Source: Aeromonas veronii bv. veronii (lineage in GTDB: Bacteria; Pseudomonadota; Gammaproteobacteria; Enterobacterales; Aeromonadaceae). Taken from it: a stretch of 64,000 nucleotides of DNA. Positions 1-9,896 of this stretch are shown piece after piece. The notes under the pieces are model-generated. The model was given only the letters and a program-made list of their open reading frames with translations. It had not been told where the DNA came from and searched no databases. Position 1 is the first letter of the stretch. Each line of letters starts with the position of its first letter. The stretch is from the NCBI RefSeq assembly GCF_000820225.1, contig NZ_CDDK01000025.1, positions 89,041-153,040 on the forward strand, in the 5' to 3' direction. Position numbers and translations under genes: made by a program.

Positions 1-2814
1 GCGACCACAGATCTCTTCGTGACCCGCGATAGTGCCCACATCTTCGACATGGTGCCAGCAGCGGTCGCACTTGGCGGCGGCAGACTGGGCCACGCTCAGC
101 CACAGGTCATCACGTTCGGTCGCCACAGAGCCTTCCGGCGCAGTGTCAGCCTCCACAACCTTGGCTTTGGAGGTGAGCAGCACGAAGCGCAGCTCATCAG
201 CCAGGGCGTTCAGGCGTGCAGCCAACTCCGGCTTGGCGAACAGGGTCAGTTCGGCCTGCAAAGAACCGCCGATACGCTTCTCGCTACGGGCCAGTTCCAG
301 CGCCTTGTTCACTTCACCACGCACGGTGAGGATCTCGGCCCAGAAATCGTCGTTGAGAGATTCCCCCGCTTCCAGCCCGAACAGGCCGTCGTACCACTCT
401 TCGGTGAAGACGAACTCGCCGCGCTCACCCGGCAGCAGGGCCCAGATTTCATCGGCGGTGAAGCTCATGATCGGCGCCATCCAGCGCACCATGGCTTCTG
501 CAATGTGATACAGAGCAGTCTGGCAGGAGCGACGGGCCAGGCTGTCAGCCTTGGCGGTGTACTGGCGATCCTTGATGACGTCCAGATAGAAGGAGCCCAT
601 CTCGATGGAGCAGAACTGCATCAGCTTCTGGGTTACACCGTGGAAGTTGTACTCGTCGAATGCCGCCATGATCTCGGCCTGTACCGCTTTGGCACGACCC
701 ACAGCCCAGCGATCCACCACCACCATGTCGGCAGGCGCCACCATGTCGGTCGCCGGATTGAAGCCGTTCAGGTTGGCCAGCAGGAAGCGGGCAGTATTGC
801 GAATACGACGATAAGCGTCGGCAGAGCGCTTGAGGATCTCGTCGGAGACAGTCATCTCGCCGGTGTAGTCAGTGCTCGCTACCCACAGACGCAGGATGTC
901 GGCACCCAGCTTGTTCATTACGTCTTGCGGGCTGACCACGTTGCCGATGGACTTGGACATCTTGCGACCCTGACCATCCACAGTGAAGCCGTGAGTCAGT
1001 ACCTGGTTGTAGGGAGCCTTGTCTTTCATGGCCACACCGATCATCAGGGAGGACATGAACCAGCCACGGTGCTGGTCAGAACCTTCCAGATACATGTCGG
1101 CCGGCTTGCCGTTGAACTCGGGACGGGCATCAACCACGGAAGCGTGGGTAGAACCGGAGTCAAACCAGACATCCAGAGTGTCAGGCACCTTGTCGTACAT
1201 GTCGGCATCGGCACCCAGCAGCTCGGCCTTGTCCAGATCCCACCATGCCTGAATGCCGGACTGCTCGACCCGCTTGGCTACTTCGTGCATCAGGCGCACG
1301 GATTCCGGGTGCAGTTCCTGGGTCTCTTTATGGACGAACAGGGAGATGGGCACACCCCAGGTGCGCTGACGGGAGATACACCAGTCAGGACGGTTCTCGA
1401 CCATCGCCTGAATGCGGTTTTTACCCCAAGCCGGTACCCAGCCGCTCTGGCCTTGCTGGGCAATACCGTCCTTCTCGATGCGCTCGATCTCTTCCAGTGC
1501 GCGCTTGCGCAGACCCTTCTGCTCCATGCTGATGAACCACTGTGGAGTAGCACGGAAGATGATCGGGGTCTTGTGACGCCAGCAGTGCGGATAGGAGTGG
1601 TTGAACACCTTGTGATGCAGCAGGGCGCCGCGCTCGGTCAGCACTTCGATCACGGAGGCGTTGGCCTTGAACACGTGCTGGCCGGCAAACAGTTCGGTAT
1701 CCGGCAGGTAAACACCGTTGCTGCCAACCGGGTTGGCCACTTCCAGACCGTACTTCTGGCCGACCACGAAGTCTTCCTGACCGTGGCCAGGGGCGGTGTG
1801 TACAGCGCCGGTACCGGCATCCAGGGTGACGTGGTCACCCAGTACCACAGGCACGTCGAAGCTGTAGAAGGGGTGGTTGAAGCGCAGCAGCTCGAGCGCG
1901 GCGCCCTTGGCGTAACCCAGATTGTGGAACTTCTCGATACCGGCGCGATCCATCACATCCTTGACCAGCTCGGCGGCCAGGATCAGACGCTCGGGATGCT
2001 CACTTTCAACCTGCACCAGTGCGTAGTCCAGATCGGCATGCATGGCGATGGCGCGGTTGGCTGGCAGGGTCCACGGAGTGGTGGTCCAGATCACCGCAGA
2101 GATCGGGCCTTTGCCGGTGTGGCCTTCGGCGCAGTCAAACTTGGCGGCAACGGTCGCCTCATCAACAGCCTTGAAGCGCACATCGATGGAGGGGGAGTTC
2201 TTGTCGTAGTACTCCACCTCGGCTTCAGCCAGCGCGGAGCCGCAATCGGTACACCAGTGCACCGGCTTGGAGCCTTTGTGCAAGTGGCCGTTTTCAACGA
2301 TCTTGGCCATGGAGCGGATGATGTTGGCTTCGGTGCCAAAATCCATGGTCAGGTAGGGGTGTTCCCAGTCACCCAGCACACCCAGACGGATGAAGTCGGT
2401 CTTCTGCGCTTCGATCTGGGTCTTGGCGTATTTGCGGCACTCGGCGCGGAATTCGGCAGCGGAAACCTTCTCGCCCGGCTTGCCGACCATGCCTTCCACT
2501 TTCAGTTCGATAGGCAGACCGTGGCAATCCCAACCCGGCACATAGGGTGAATCGAAACCGGAGAGGCCCTTGGACTTGATGATGATGTCTTTGAGGATCT
2601 TGTTGACCGAGTGACCGATGTGAATGTTGCCGTTCGCATAGGGGGGGCCATCATGCAGAATGAAAGAAGGCTTGCCCGCTTTGGCGCGGCGAATAGCGCC
2701 GTAGAGATCCTGATCGTACCAACGTTTCAGCATGTTGGGTTCGCGTTTGGCCAGATCGCCACGCATCGGAAACTCGGTTTCCGGAAGATTCAGGGTGTGT
2801 TTATAGTCGCTCAT
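1..2814 (-). CDS. ileS: Isoleucyl-tRNA synthetase, C-terminus cut by window edge
   Basis: Charges tRNA-Ile with isoleucine in the cytoplasm and edits mischarged valine. About 938 residues are visible. The N-terminus [20 protein letters not shown] matches class Ia IleRS, the HIGH signature sits at about residues 65-68 (NIHIGH), the KMSKS loop at about residue 615 ([10 protein letters not shown]), and a C-terminal zinc knuckle (CDRCWHH...EICGR) is reached just before the window ends. By comparison with E. coli IleS only about 15 residues should be missing. The ATG at 2814 shares its A with the ribF stop codon (TGATG), so translation is probably coupled to ribF in a murJ-ribF-ileS arrangement. 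Confidence 0.97.
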   Translation of the reverse strand, partial: MSDYKHTLNLPETEFPMRGDLAKREPNMLKRWYDQDLYGAIRRAKAGKPSFILHDGPPYANGNIHIGHSVNKILKDIIIKSKGLSGFDSPYVPGWDCHGLPIELKVEGMVGKPGEKVSAAEFRAECRKYAKTQIEAQKTDFIRLGVLGDWEHPYLTMDFGTEANIIRSMAKIVENGHLHKGSKPVHWCTDCGSALAEAEVEYYDKNSPSIDVRFKAVDEATVAAKFDCAEGHTGKGPISAVIWTTTPWTLPANRAIAMHADLDYALVQVESEHPERLILAAELVKDVMDRAGIEKFHNLGYAKGAALELLRFNHPFYSFDVPVVLGDHVTLDAGTGAVHTAPGHGQEDFVVGQKYGLEVANPVGSNGVYLPDTELFAGQHVFKANASVIEVLTERGALLHHKVFNHSYPHCWRHKTPIIFRATPQWFISMEQKGLRKRALEEIERIEKDGIAQQGQSGWVPAWGKNRIQAMVENRPDWCISRQRTWGVPISLFVHKETQELHPESVRLMHEVAKRVEQSGIQAWWDLDKAELLGADADMYDKVPDTLDVWFDSGSTHASVVDARPEFNGKPADMYLEGSDQHRGWFMSSLMIGVAMKDKAPYNQVLTHGFTVDGQGRKMSKSIGNVVSPQDVMNKLGADILRLWVASTDYTGEMTVSDEILKRSADAYRRIRNTARFLLANLNGFNPATDMVAPADMVVVDRWAVGRAKAVQAEIMAAFDEYNFHGVTQKLMQFCSIEMGSFYLDVIKDRQYTAKADSLARRSCQTALYHIAEAMVRWMAPIMSFTADEIWALLPGERGEFVFTEEWYDGLFGLEAGESLNDDFWAEILTVRGEVNKALELARSEKRIGGSLQAELTLFAKPELAARLNALADELRFVLLTSKAKVVEADTAPEGSVATERDDLWLSVAQSAAAKCDRCWHHVEDVGTIAGHEEICGR

Positions 2815-3788
2815 CAGTCCTGGGTTCCCTTCTTTTCTAAAAGAGTGCTGGGTAAATTGAATTGTGGCAGCCCGAACCAGGCTCGGGCCGCCAGGGCATC
2901 TCGTTCGATCTGCTCTTTCAAGGCAGAGAAAGAGTCAAATTTCTGCTCTTCGCGCAGCTTGTGGCGAAGCAGCACCTTGACCTGTTGACCGTAAAGATCG
3001 CCAGAAAAATCAAACAGATGTACTTCCAATCTGGCTTGTGTACCGCTCAAGGTCGGCCGTACACCCACATTGGCTACACCGGGGAAGGTCTTGCCGGAAC
3101 ATATCACTTCCACCGCAAACACGCCACCGACCGGGATCACCTGACGCTTGAGGGCCAGATTGGCGGTGGGAAAACCTATGGTGCGCCCCAGCTTGTCGCC
3201 GTGGGCCACCCGGCCGCTGATGGCATAAGGACGGCCGAGCATCAGCTCAACCTCCGCCATGCGGCCCGCCTTAAGGGCTTCACGCACTAGGGTGCTGCTG
3301 ACCCGCTGACGGGATAGCTGGAAGCTCTGGGTGCTGATCACCTCGAAACCGAAGCGATGACCCGCCTCCTCCAGCAGGTGGAAGTCCCCTTCCCGCCCCT
3401 TGCCGAAGCGAAAATCGTCGCCGACCACCAGATAGCGCACCCCGAGTCTCTCCACCAGCAACTGCTCGATGAAGGTCGAGGCCGCCTGCTCGGCAAAGCG
3501 GTGGCTGAAGCGCACGCAGAGCATGCGATCGATATGCAGCCCCTGCAGCGCTTCGTACTTTTCCCGCAAACGGCTCAGCCGGGCGGGCGCTGCCGTGCCG
3601 GCAAACAGTTCCAGCGGCTGCGGCTCAAACAGCATGACGCAGGCGGGCAATCCCAGCTGGGCCGCTTTCTCCTTGAGACGTGCCAATACCGCATGGTGAC
3701 CCTGATGAACCCCATCAAAGTTGCCAATGGTTAATACACATCCCCGGTGACGGGGCTTGAGATTGTGAATGCCGCGAATAAGCTCCAT
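2814..3788 (-). CDS. ribF: Bifunctional riboflavin kinase / FAD synthetase
   Basis: Makes FMN from riboflavin and then FAD from FMN. The 324-residue product has the N-terminal nucleotidyltransferase domain ([12 protein letters not shown] at about residues 18-29, then the ISSTLVR-like segment [10 protein letters not shown]) and the C-terminal flavokinase domain ([10 protein letters not shown], then [10 protein letters not shown]). I chose the ATG at 3788 ([12 protein letters not shown]) because it aligns with E. coli RibF. The open frame extends upstream to 3860 but that stretch looks non-coding. The stop overlaps the ileS start. It lies in the same order next to ileS as in E. coli. Confidence 0.96.
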   Translation of the reverse strand: MELIRGIHNLKPRHRGCVLTIGNFDGVHQGHHAVLARLKEKAAQLGLPACVMLFEPQPLELFAGTAAPARLSRLREKYEALQGLHIDRMLCVRFSHRFAEQAASTFIEQLLVERLGVRYLVVGDDFRFGKGREGDFHLLEEAGHRFGFEVISTQSFQLSRQRVSSTLVREALKAGRMAEVELMLGRPYAISGRVAHGDKLGRTIGFPTANLALKRQVIPVGGVFAVEVICSGKTFPGVANVGVRPTLSGTQARLEVHLFDFSGDLYGQQVKVLLRHKLREEQKFDSFSALKEQIERDALAARAWFGLPQFNLPSTLLEKKGTQD

Positions 3789-3899
3789 CAGTGCCTTGTG
3801 CGTTGCTGCCATGGAAATCGGCGGATTATATATCAGGCAGCAGGCAGGGTCAGCCCTCATAGCCTGATTTCAACTATCCGGGCCCAATCCCGCCCCTTG

Positions 3900-3933
3900 G
3901 CGGCGCCATGGGGCACTATCCCCATGGCGCCGC
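3900..3933. other. Perfect 14-bp stem-loop between murJ and ribF
   Basis: GC-rich inverted repeat: 3900-3913 is the exact reverse complement of 3920-3933, with a six-base loop. It lies just after the murJ stop codon (3944) and about 110 bases before ribF. Neither strand has a T-run after the stem, so it is not a canonical intrinsic terminator. It may stabilise the murJ mRNA 3' end, be a processing site, or dampen read-through into ribF. Confidence 0.6.
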
Positions 3934-3943
3934 AGGATCACGG

Positions 3944-5506
3944 CTACTGCTGCCCCGATTTAAGGTGACGCGGCCGAATGCCCAGCAGCAGCAACACCAC
4001 GGCATAGACCGCAGCCCCCAGCGACAGCAGCATGGTCAGCTGCAAACTGGCCTTGCCCATGCTCCATGCGCCCCACTGGGCCAAATCTGGCGACAGATAG
4101 GCGAGCACGCCCCCCATCAGCACGCTGGCGACCAGCAGCTTGAGGCAGAACACGCCAGTATGGCGGGAGGGACGATAGACGCTCTGCTGGTACAACCCCT
4201 TGAACAGCAAAGCCGCATTCAGGGTACCCGAGCAGGCGGTCGAGAGCGCCAACCCCACGTAACCGAGCGGGTAGATGAAGATGAGGTTGCAGACCATGTT
4301 GGCAATCATCGACATCACCCCGATCCGCACCGGCGTCTTGGTGTCCTGACGGGCGTAGTAACCGGGCGCCAGCACCTTGATCAGCATCAGGGAGAGCAGA
4401 CCGGTAGTGGAGGCCAGCAGGCTCGCGCTCGACATGCTCACTTCATGCAGGCCGAACTCGCCGCGCATGAACAGCACTCGCAAAATGGGCTCGCGCATCA
4501 CCGCAATGCCTATCATGGCGGGCAGGCCGAGCAGCATCACCATCCGCACCCCCCAATCCATGGTGCGGGAGAAGTCGGCAGGGTCTGCATCTACATGCTT
4601 TTTCGCCAGCGCAGGCAGGATCACGGTACTGATGGCCACCGCAAACAGCCCGAGGGGGAACTCCAGCAGACGATCCGAGTAGTAGAGGTAACTGATGGCA
4701 CCGGTCGCGAGGAAAGAAGCCAGCATGGTATTGACCAACAGGTTGATCTGGCTGACCGATACCCCGAACAGGGCGGGGATCATCAGGGTGCGGATCTTCA
4801 CCACCCCAGGGTGATTCCATCCCCACTTGGGCCATACCAGCATGTTGATTTGGCGCAAAAAGGGGTACTGGAACAAAAACTGCACCAAACCGCCCAAAAA
4901 GACACCAATCGCCAGCGAGATCTCAGGTTTGTCCATCAGCGGTGCAATCCACCAGGCCGCCGCAATCATGGTGATGTTGAGAAACACCGGCGTAAACGAC
5001 GAGACCGCAAAGCGGCCGAAGGTGTTGAGGATGGCCCCCGCCATGGCGGTAAAGGTGATGAACCATAGGTAAGGGAAGGTGATTTTGAGCATCAGACTGG
5101 CGAGCTCGAACTTCTCGGCTGCAGGGCCGCCATGCAGCCAGTCCCAGAACCAACCCCAGCCAAACAGCGCGGTCAGCACCCCCGACCCCAGCACCCCGAG
5201 CAGGGTAACCACAGTCACTATCCCCCCCAGCGTGCCCGCTACCGCCGCCAGCAATTCACGCACTTCCCCCTCGTCGCCATTTTTCTTGTACTCCGTCATC
5301 ACGGGAACAAAGGCCTGGTTGAAGGCACCTTCGGCGAACAGGCGACGCAGAAAGTTGGGAATGCGATTGGCAAAAAAGAAGACGTCGGCGGCCACCCCGG
5401 CACCGAGCAGATTTGCGATGACCACATCGCGAACCAAGCCCATTACGCGGGATGCCAGCGTCATTCCGGACACTATCATGCCGGATTTGATCAATTTCTT
5501 ACTCAA
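3944..5506 (-). CDS. murJ: Lipid II flippase MurJ
   Basis: Inner-membrane flippase that moves the peptidoglycan precursor lipid II to the periplasmic face. The 520-residue protein is strongly hydrophobic with a MATE/MVF-type pattern of about 14 membrane segments. It begins MSKKLIKSGMIVSGMTLASR and contains the typical early motif RVMGLVRDVVIANLLGAG and the arginine-rich loop RIPNFLRRLFAEGAFNQAF. E. coli MurJ is 511 residues, so it is full length. It is followed on the same strand by ribF and ileS. It is divergent from rpsT, with which it shares the 5507-5697 upstream region. Confidence 0.95.
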   Translation of the reverse strand: MSKKLIKSGMIVSGMTLASRVMGLVRDVVIANLLGAGVAADVFFFANRIPNFLRRLFAEGAFNQAFVPVMTEYKKNGDEGEVRELLAAVAGTLGGIVTVVTLLGVLGSGVLTALFGWGWFWDWLHGGPAAEKFELASLMLKITFPYLWFITFTAMAGAILNTFGRFAVSSFTPVFLNITMIAAAWWIAPLMDKPEISLAIGVFLGGLVQFLFQYPFLRQINMLVWPKWGWNHPGVVKIRTLMIPALFGVSVSQINLLVNTMLASFLATGAISYLYYSDRLLEFPLGLFAVAISTVILPALAKKHVDADPADFSRTMDWGVRMVMLLGLPAMIGIAVMREPILRVLFMRGEFGLHEVSMSSASLLASTTGLLSLMLIKVLAPGYYARQDTKTPVRIGVMSMIANMVCNLIFIYPLGYVGLALSTACSGTLNAALLFKGLYQQSVYRPSRHTGVFCLKLLVASVLMGGVLAYLSPDLAQWGAWSMGKASLQLTMLLSLGAAVYAVVLLLLGIRPRHLKSGQQ

Positions 5507-5620
5507 GACGAGGCCTCTGGAACTGTCAGAATGAAAAGAATGCTGCTAGAATCGACCGACAGTTTAACCGTCTCCCTACTGACACACCACCGGGAGGCGG
5601 TGTTTATTTGCACAAATCAT

Positions 5621-5649
5621 TTGACAATATGTGGTTGGAAGGGCATATT
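5621..5649 (+). promoter_or_regulatory. Sigma-70 promoter of rpsT
   Basis: TTGACA (5621-5626), a 17-base spacer and CATATT (5644-5649). It sits about 50 bases upstream of the rpsT start, so the leader is short. The fit to consensus is very good, as expected for a ribosomal protein gene. Confidence 0.75.
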
Positions 5650-5697
5650 TCCGGGCCTTTTCAATACACTCGCTAAGACAGTTTTAGGAGTTTTACC

Positions 5698-5961
5698 TTG
5701 GCTAACATCAAATCTGCTAAGAAGCGCGCTCTTCAGTCAGAAAAACGCCGTCAGCACAACGCCAGCCGTCGTTCCATGACCCGTACCTACCTGAAGAAAG
5801 TCATTGCTGCTATCGCCTCTGGCGACAAAGCTGCTGCGACTGCCGCTTTCGCTGTTGCTCAGCCGATCATGGATCGTATGGCGACCAAAGGCCTGATCCA
5901 CAAGAACAAAGCAGCTCGTCACAAGAGCCGCCTGTCTGCCCAGATCAAAGCTATGGCTTAA
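5698..5961 (+). CDS. rpsT: 30S ribosomal protein S20, TTG start
   Basis: Primary-binding protein of the small ribosomal subunit, bound to 16S rRNA. It has 87 residues, very rich in Lys/Arg/Ala ([18 protein letters not shown]...). The start codon is TTG at 5698, preceded by TAGGAG. No in-frame ATG would preserve the conserved N-terminus. E. coli rpsT is also known to start with UUG, a weak codon used in S20 autogenous control, so the unusual start is probably conserved regulation rather than an error. It is monocistronic, with its own promoter and terminator. Confidence 0.97.
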   Translation: MANIKSAKKRALQSEKRRQHNASRRSMTRTYLKKVIAAIASGDKAAATAAFAVAQPIMDRMATKGLIHKNKAARHKSRLSAQIKAMA

Positions 5962-5984
5962 TCAGCGTCTGCTGATCAAAGCTG

Positions 5985-6012
5985 AAAAAACCGGCCTTAG
6001 TGCCGGTTTTTT
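5985..6012. terminator. Bidirectional intrinsic terminator rpsT / hlyU-like
   Basis: Stem CCGGC/GCCGG flanked by an A6 run on one side and a T6 run on the other, so it works on both strands. It lies 24 bases after the rpsT stop and touches the stop codon of the convergent regulator gene at 6011. Confidence 0.85.
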
Positions 6013-6313
6013 ATTTATCTGCGCTGCAATAAAGTCGATGCAGCAAACTGATCATTTCACGCACCTCATGGCTGCGCAGCGAATAGTAGACCGTCTGGGC
6101 CTCTTTGCGCGTCGTCACCAGCTCATCCCGCCGCAGCAGCGCAAGATGCTGTGACAAGGCCGACTGACTCAATCCCAGTCGCTCGTTGAGCTCCCCCACC
6201 GACAGTTCGCGCTCCAGCAACTGGCACAGAATAAACAGCCGCCGTTCGTTGGCCAGCGCCTTGAGCAAGGCCACCGCTTTACTCGCATTGGCTTCCATCT
6301 CTTCAAGTTGCAT
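6011..6313 (-). CDS. hlyU: ArsR-family transcriptional regulator, HlyU-like
   Basis: Small winged-helix repressor/antirepressor of 100 residues. The sequence resembles Vibrio HlyU closely (MQLEEMEANASKAVALLKAL, then LSQSALSQHLALLRRD and TRKEAQTVYYSL). HlyU activates haemolysin/RTX genes in Vibrio by displacing H-NS. The two cysteines, ILC near residue 31 and LYC near the C-terminus, match the redox-sensitive pair described for Vibrio HlyU; no ArsR metal-site CxC is present. The ATG at 6313 follows GGAG at good spacing; a GTG three bases upstream is less likely. It lies directly downstream of nhaR but is probably transcribed on its own. Target genes cannot be told from this window. Confidence 0.8.
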   Translation of the reverse strand: MQLEEMEANASKAVALLKALANERRLFILCQLLERELSVGELNERLGLSQSALSQHLALLRRDELVTTRKEAQTVYYSLRSHEVREMISLLHRLYCSADK

Positions 6314-6364
6314 CACATCTCTCCTCTACCACTCATCGCCGATGATACGTGGTGACGGGCCGTT

Positions 6365-7297
6365 TTAAAACGACAGGGTGGCCGGCTGGATGGCGGAGAA
6401 GTTCTCCTGGCCGGAAAAGAGAAAGGTAAAATCGCTCTCGCAGACCCGCTTCACCGCCGGATGCTGGATCATCCGCTCGGCGAAGATGACGTAATACTCC
6501 TCCATCAGATCCTGGGTTTCCCCGATCAGCATCACCCCCTCCCCCTCGAGGATCTCCTCCCGATAGATGGTGGGAGCCATGAAGATGCCCTGATTGAAGA
6601 AGCCAAACGCCTTCATCAAGGCGGCATCATCAAACTCGCCAAGAATGCTGGGAGAAACCCCCTGCTGCTCGAACCACTGGGTCAGCTGACGCCCCATGGC
6701 AGTACGGCGACCGGGGATCAGTAGCTTGCGCTCTTCCAGACAGGCGGGAAAAGGCTTTTCGGGCAATGGCGCCTTGCAGAAGAAGCTGACGCCACAGCCG
6801 CCCAACCGCTTGGAGAGCAGCCCCGCATGTTGGCTGGAGTCCACCGGACAGTCGGAGAGGATCATATCGAGCTTGTGTTCGCTCAGCTGCTCCAGCAGCA
6901 GTTCGTGGGTCGATTCGAAACAGCGCAGATGGATGGATCCATCATTGGGGATGACAGAGAGCAGCACGCGGCTGGCCAGGCGCTTGGAGAGTGCATCGGC
7001 GATGCCGACGTCGAACAGGATCTGGCTCTCCTTGCGGTAGTTGACGATATCAAGCATCTCGTAGGAGAGGCTGAACATCTTGTCGGCATAACGAAATACC
7101 AGCTGGCCCAGCTCGGTTGCCTCAAGGGAGCGCCCCTTGCGTTTGAGCAGCTTGCCACCGAGGCGCTGCTCCAGCAGCTTGATCTGACCGGTGACGGTTT
7201 GCGGGGTCAAAAAAAGGGCTTCCGCTGCCTGGGTAACGGAGCCCTTCTTCTGAGTCATCCAGAAATAGTAGAGATGGTTGTAGTTAAGGTGTGACAT
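6365..7297 (-). CDS. nhaR: LysR-family activator NhaR
   Basis: Sodium-responsive transcriptional activator of the nhaA antiporter gene. The 310-residue protein starts [16 protein letters not shown], has the LysR helix-turn-helix ([21 protein letters not shown], about residues 17-37) and long blocks nearly identical to E. coli NhaR ([42 protein letters not shown]). The ATG at 7297 gives the conserved N-terminus; the open frame upstream is not conserved. Its 5' end overlaps the preceding small gene by 14 bases. It is cotranscribed with, and downstream of, nhaA and the small secreted protein gene. Confidence 0.95.
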   Translation of the reverse strand: MSHLNYNHLYYFWMTQKKGSVTQAAEALFLTPQTVTGQIKLLEQRLGGKLLKRKGRSLEATELGQLVFRYADKMFSLSYEMLDIVNYRKESQILFDVGIADALSKRLASRVLLSVIPNDGSIHLRCFESTHELLLEQLSEHKLDMILSDCPVDSSQHAGLLSKRLGGCGVSFFCKAPLPEKPFPACLEERKLLIPGRRTAMGRQLTQWFEQQGVSPSILGEFDDAALMKAFGFFNQGIFMAPTIYREEILEGEGVMLIGETQDLMEEYYVIFAERMIQHPAVKRVCESDFTFLFSGQENFSAIQPATLSF

Positions 7298-7691
7298 CCG
7301 ATGGGGTTCCCGCTTGACGCGGACTCCGGTAGCAGCTGAGTTCAACCGCCAGAATGTCATACATGTCGCTAACCGAGTCAACCTTGTTCGCGCCAAACTG
7401 CTCCATCAGACTGGCCTTGAGGCGTGCCTTGTCAGGCATCCGGTCAGCGCAATAACGCTTGTTGGAACGCTTTACCATCTCGCCAGCCCGGCTGCTCAGC
7501 GCCCGCTCGGAGAAGGTCTCGCCAAAGCGCGCCTTGGCCTGCTTGTCCCCCAGCAGCAGGGCGCTGTCTACCACCCCGTTGAGATAGGCAGAGCAGTTCG
7601 CCGAAGTGGCGTCCTGCTTGCAATCCTCCAGCCCGCCGGCCCATGCCGCGGGGCTCAACAACAGCATCAACAACCCTGTATGCAGCTTCAT
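7284..7691 (-). CDS. Small secreted protein of unknown function inside the nhaA-nhaR operon
   Basis: A 135-residue protein I do not recognise. It has a clear signal peptide ([19 protein letters not shown]) and cysteines at positions giving probable disulfides (ED-C-KQ, AN-C-SA, RY-C-AD, LS-C-YR). The tail is charged and proline-rich. The spacing of YC...DR and the overall size are reminiscent of small Rap1a/Tai-like periplasmic proteins, but this is only an impression. Its start overlaps the nhaA stop by 4 bases (ATGA) and its end overlaps the nhaR start by 14, so it is translationally coupled to both. The position suggests a role in the sodium/alkaline response. Confidence 0.75.
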   Translation of the reverse strand: MKLHTGLLMLLLSPAAWAGGLEDCKQDATSANCSAYLNGVVDSALLLGDKQAKARFGETFSERALSSRAGEMVKRSNKRYCADRMPDKARLKASLMEQFGANKVDSVSDMYDILAVELSCYRSPRQAGTPSDVTP

Positions 7692-8878
7692 AGTCCCTCC
7701 GTACTCTGTTCCCCTTCACCCTTGGGAAGGGCCATGCGCAAGGCCAGATAGCCGACTACCGCCGCCATGGTGGAGCCCACCAGGATCCCGAGGCGAGAGT
7801 AGCTGCCGTAATCCAGCCCACCGTGCTCGAAGGCGAGCGACGCGATAAACATCGACATGGTGAACCCGATGCCACAGAGGATGCTGACCGCAAAAATCTG
7901 CTTGAAGTTGACCCCAGGCGGCAACTGGGCGATGCCCAGCTTGACCGACAGCCAGCTGATGGTGAACACCCCGAGCGGCTTGCCGATAAACAGCCCCAGC
8001 ATGATCCCCATAGGTACCGGACTCAGCAGGGAGGAGAGACCAATCCCTTCCAGCGATACCCCTGCGTTGGCAAAGGCAAACAGCGGCAGGATCAGATAGG
8101 CACTCCAGGGGTGCAGTTGATGCTCCAGATACTTGAGCGGCGAGGCGTAACGCTTGCCGTTAAGCGGAACCATAAAGCCCACCACTACACCCGCCAGGGT
8201 CGCATGGACGCCAGACTTGAGCACCGCAACCCAGAGCACCAGACCAACCAGCATGTAAAGGCTGATCCTGTCCTCACCACGGCGATTCATCCAAAGCAGG
8301 GTGAGGGTTGCCAGAATACCGATGGCCAGCGCCTCCAGCGACAGCTGCTGGGTATAGAAGAGCGCGATGATGATGATGACACCCAGGTCATCCATGATGG
8401 CCAGCGCCAACAGGAATACCTTGAGGCTCACCGGCACCCGCTTGCCAAGCAGCGCCATCACCCCGAGGGCAAAGGCGATGTCGGTCGCAGCCGGGATCGC
8501 CCAGCCAGCGCGCGCCACTTCATCCGAATAGTTGAAAAAGGCGTAGATCAAGGCCGGAGCCAGCATGCCGCCCACCGCCGCAATAGCTGGGAAGGTCGCC
8601 TGAACCCGGGTCGAGAGCGCCCCTTCCAGCATCTCTCGTTTCACTTCCAGGCCAACCAGCAGGAAGAAGATCGCCATAAAGCCATCGTTGATCCAGAGCA
8701 GCAGCGGCTTGTTGATGTCGAGGGCCGCAATGCGCACCTGCACCGGCGTGTCGAGAAACGCCTGATACCCGCCAGCCAGCGCGGTATTGGCTAAAATCAT
8801 TGCCAGCATGGCAGCCATGATCAGAATAATTCCGGAGGCGGCCTCCAGCTTCAGGAACTTTTTGATTACGTCACTCAT
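7688..8878 (-). CDS. nhaA: Na+/H+ antiporter NhaA
   Basis: Inner-membrane antiporter exporting Na+ (or Li+) in exchange for protons, needed in salt and at alkaline pH. It has 396 residues, close to the 388 of E. coli. The catalytic aspartate pair is visible in [19 protein letters not shown], as is the conserved [17 protein letters not shown] segment. The ATG at 8878 ([16 protein letters not shown]) aligns with the family; the open frame extending to 9043 is leader. It is first in an operon with the small secreted protein and nhaR, so NhaR probably controls its own synthesis here. Confidence 0.95.
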   Translation of the reverse strand: MSDVIKKFLKLEAASGIILIMAAMLAMILANTALAGGYQAFLDTPVQVRIAALDINKPLLLWINDGFMAIFFLLVGLEVKREMLEGALSTRVQATFPAIAAVGGMLAPALIYAFFNYSDEVARAGWAIPAATDIAFALGVMALLGKRVPVSLKVFLLALAIMDDLGVIIIIALFYTQQLSLEALAIGILATLTLLWMNRRGEDRISLYMLVGLVLWVAVLKSGVHATLAGVVVGFMVPLNGKRYASPLKYLEHQLHPWSAYLILPLFAFANAGVSLEGIGLSSLLSPVPMGIMLGLFIGKPLGVFTISWLSVKLGIAQLPPGVNFKQIFAVSILCGIGFTMSMFIASLAFEHGGLDYGSYSRLGILVGSTMAAVVGYLALRMALPKGEGEQSTEGL

Positions 8879-9073
8879 GGTTAAATTTTCCACTGTATTG
8901 CTTTGGTTTGAGTCTATCTCCTGCAACAACCAATGGAAAATCGTTTCTTGCTGCTCAATACAACGAAAAAACCGAAGGCAAAATAGAACATACCTGCTAT
9001 AAGCAGGTTTTTCCTCGTCTCTGGCTACCGTCTGATTAATCAATAAAATGAATTTTCAATTATTAAACTGCAT

Positions 9074-9098
9074 AAAAAAGGCGCCCTGAGGCGCCTTT
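9074..9098 (-). terminator. Intrinsic terminator after thyA
   Basis: GGCGCC stem (9080-9085 with 9090-9095) and a four-base loop. On the minus strand it is followed by a T6 run. It lies just beyond the thyA stop and separates thyA from the nhaA leader. Confidence 0.8.
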
Positions 9099-9101
9099 CT
9101 A

Positions 9102-9896
9102 TCAGATGGCGACGGGCGCCTTGATGCCGGGGTGGGGGTCATAACCCTCGATCTCGAAATCCTCGAACTTGTAGTCGAAGATGGAGTCAGGTTTGCGCTT
9201 GATCACCAGGGTCGGCAGCGGGCGCGGCTCGCGGGAGAGCTGCAGCGCAGTCTGCTCCATGTGGTTGGAGTAGAGATGCACATCACCGCCAGTCCAGACG
9301 AAGTCACCCACTTCCAGATTGCACTGCTGGGCCATCATGTGGGTCAGCAGGGCGTAGCTGGCGATGTTGAACGGCAGGCCAAGGAATACATCACAGCTGC
9401 GCTGGTAGAGCTGGCAGGAGAGCTTGCCGTCCGCCACATAGAACTGGAAGAAGGCATGGCAGGGAGCCAGCGCCATCTTGTCCAGTTCGCCCACGTTCCA
9501 GGCGGATACGATGATGCGGCGCGAATCCGGGTTGTGCTTGATGTCATCCACCGCCTTCTGGATCTGGTCGATGACAGACCCGTCAGCCGCAGGCCAGGAG
9601 CGCCACTGCGCGCCGTAAACCGGCCCCAGATCGCCATTCTCGTCGGCCCACTCATCCCAGATGCTGACGCCATTTTCCTTCAGATAGGCGGTATTGGTAT
9701 CGCCATTGAGGAACCAGAGCAGCTCGTGAATGATGGAGCGCAGGTGGCACTTCTTGGTGGTCACCAGCGGGAAACCTTCCGCCAGATTGAAGCGCATCTG
9801 ATGGCCGAACAGGGAGACAGTACCGGTGCCGGTACGGTCTGACTTGACGGTGCCCTCATCGAGGATTTTCTGCATCAGGTCGAGATAAGCTCGCAT
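9102..9896 (-). CDS. thyA: Thymidylate synthase
   Basis: Converts dUMP to dTMP using methylene-tetrahydrofolate. At 264 residues it has exactly the E. coli length. The catalytic cysteine is at residue 146 in [14 protein letters not shown], the phosphate-binding arginines are in the [14 protein letters not shown] block, and the folate-binding C-terminus ends IKAPVAI. The start ATG is immediately next to the lgt stop codon, so the two are translationally coupled. The lgt-thyA pair is the same as in E. coli. Confidence 0.98.
   Translation of the reverse strand: MRAYLDLMQKILDEGTVKSDRTGTGTVSLFGHQMRFNLAEGFPLVTTKKCHLRSIIHELLWFLNGDTNTAYLKENGVSIWDEWADENGDLGPVYGAQWRSWPAADGSVIDQIQKAVDDIKHNPDSRRIIVSAWNVGELDKMALAPCHAFFQFYVADGKLSCQLYQRSCDVFLGLPFNIASYALLTHMMAQQCNLEVGDFVWTGGDVHLYSNHMEQTALQLSREPRPLPTLVIKRKPDSIFDYKFEDFEIEGYDPHPGIKAPVAI

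Noticed and set aside
19..2550. 843-residue open frame on the plus strand
   Set aside because: Antisense shadow of ileS; the minus strand carries the full IleRS motif set.
3908..5068. 386-residue plus-strand frame rich in Gln/His
   Set aside because: Antisense to murJ, no start signal and no recognisable fold.
7823..8794. 323-residue plus-strand frame
   Set aside because: Antisense of nhaA, strongly Gln/His/Arg biased.
8992..9012. ACCTGCT/AGCAGGT hairpin with T5 on the plus strand
   Set aside because: Looks like a terminator but no plus-strand gene precedes it; it lies in the nhaA leader region and may be chance. Not listed as a feature.
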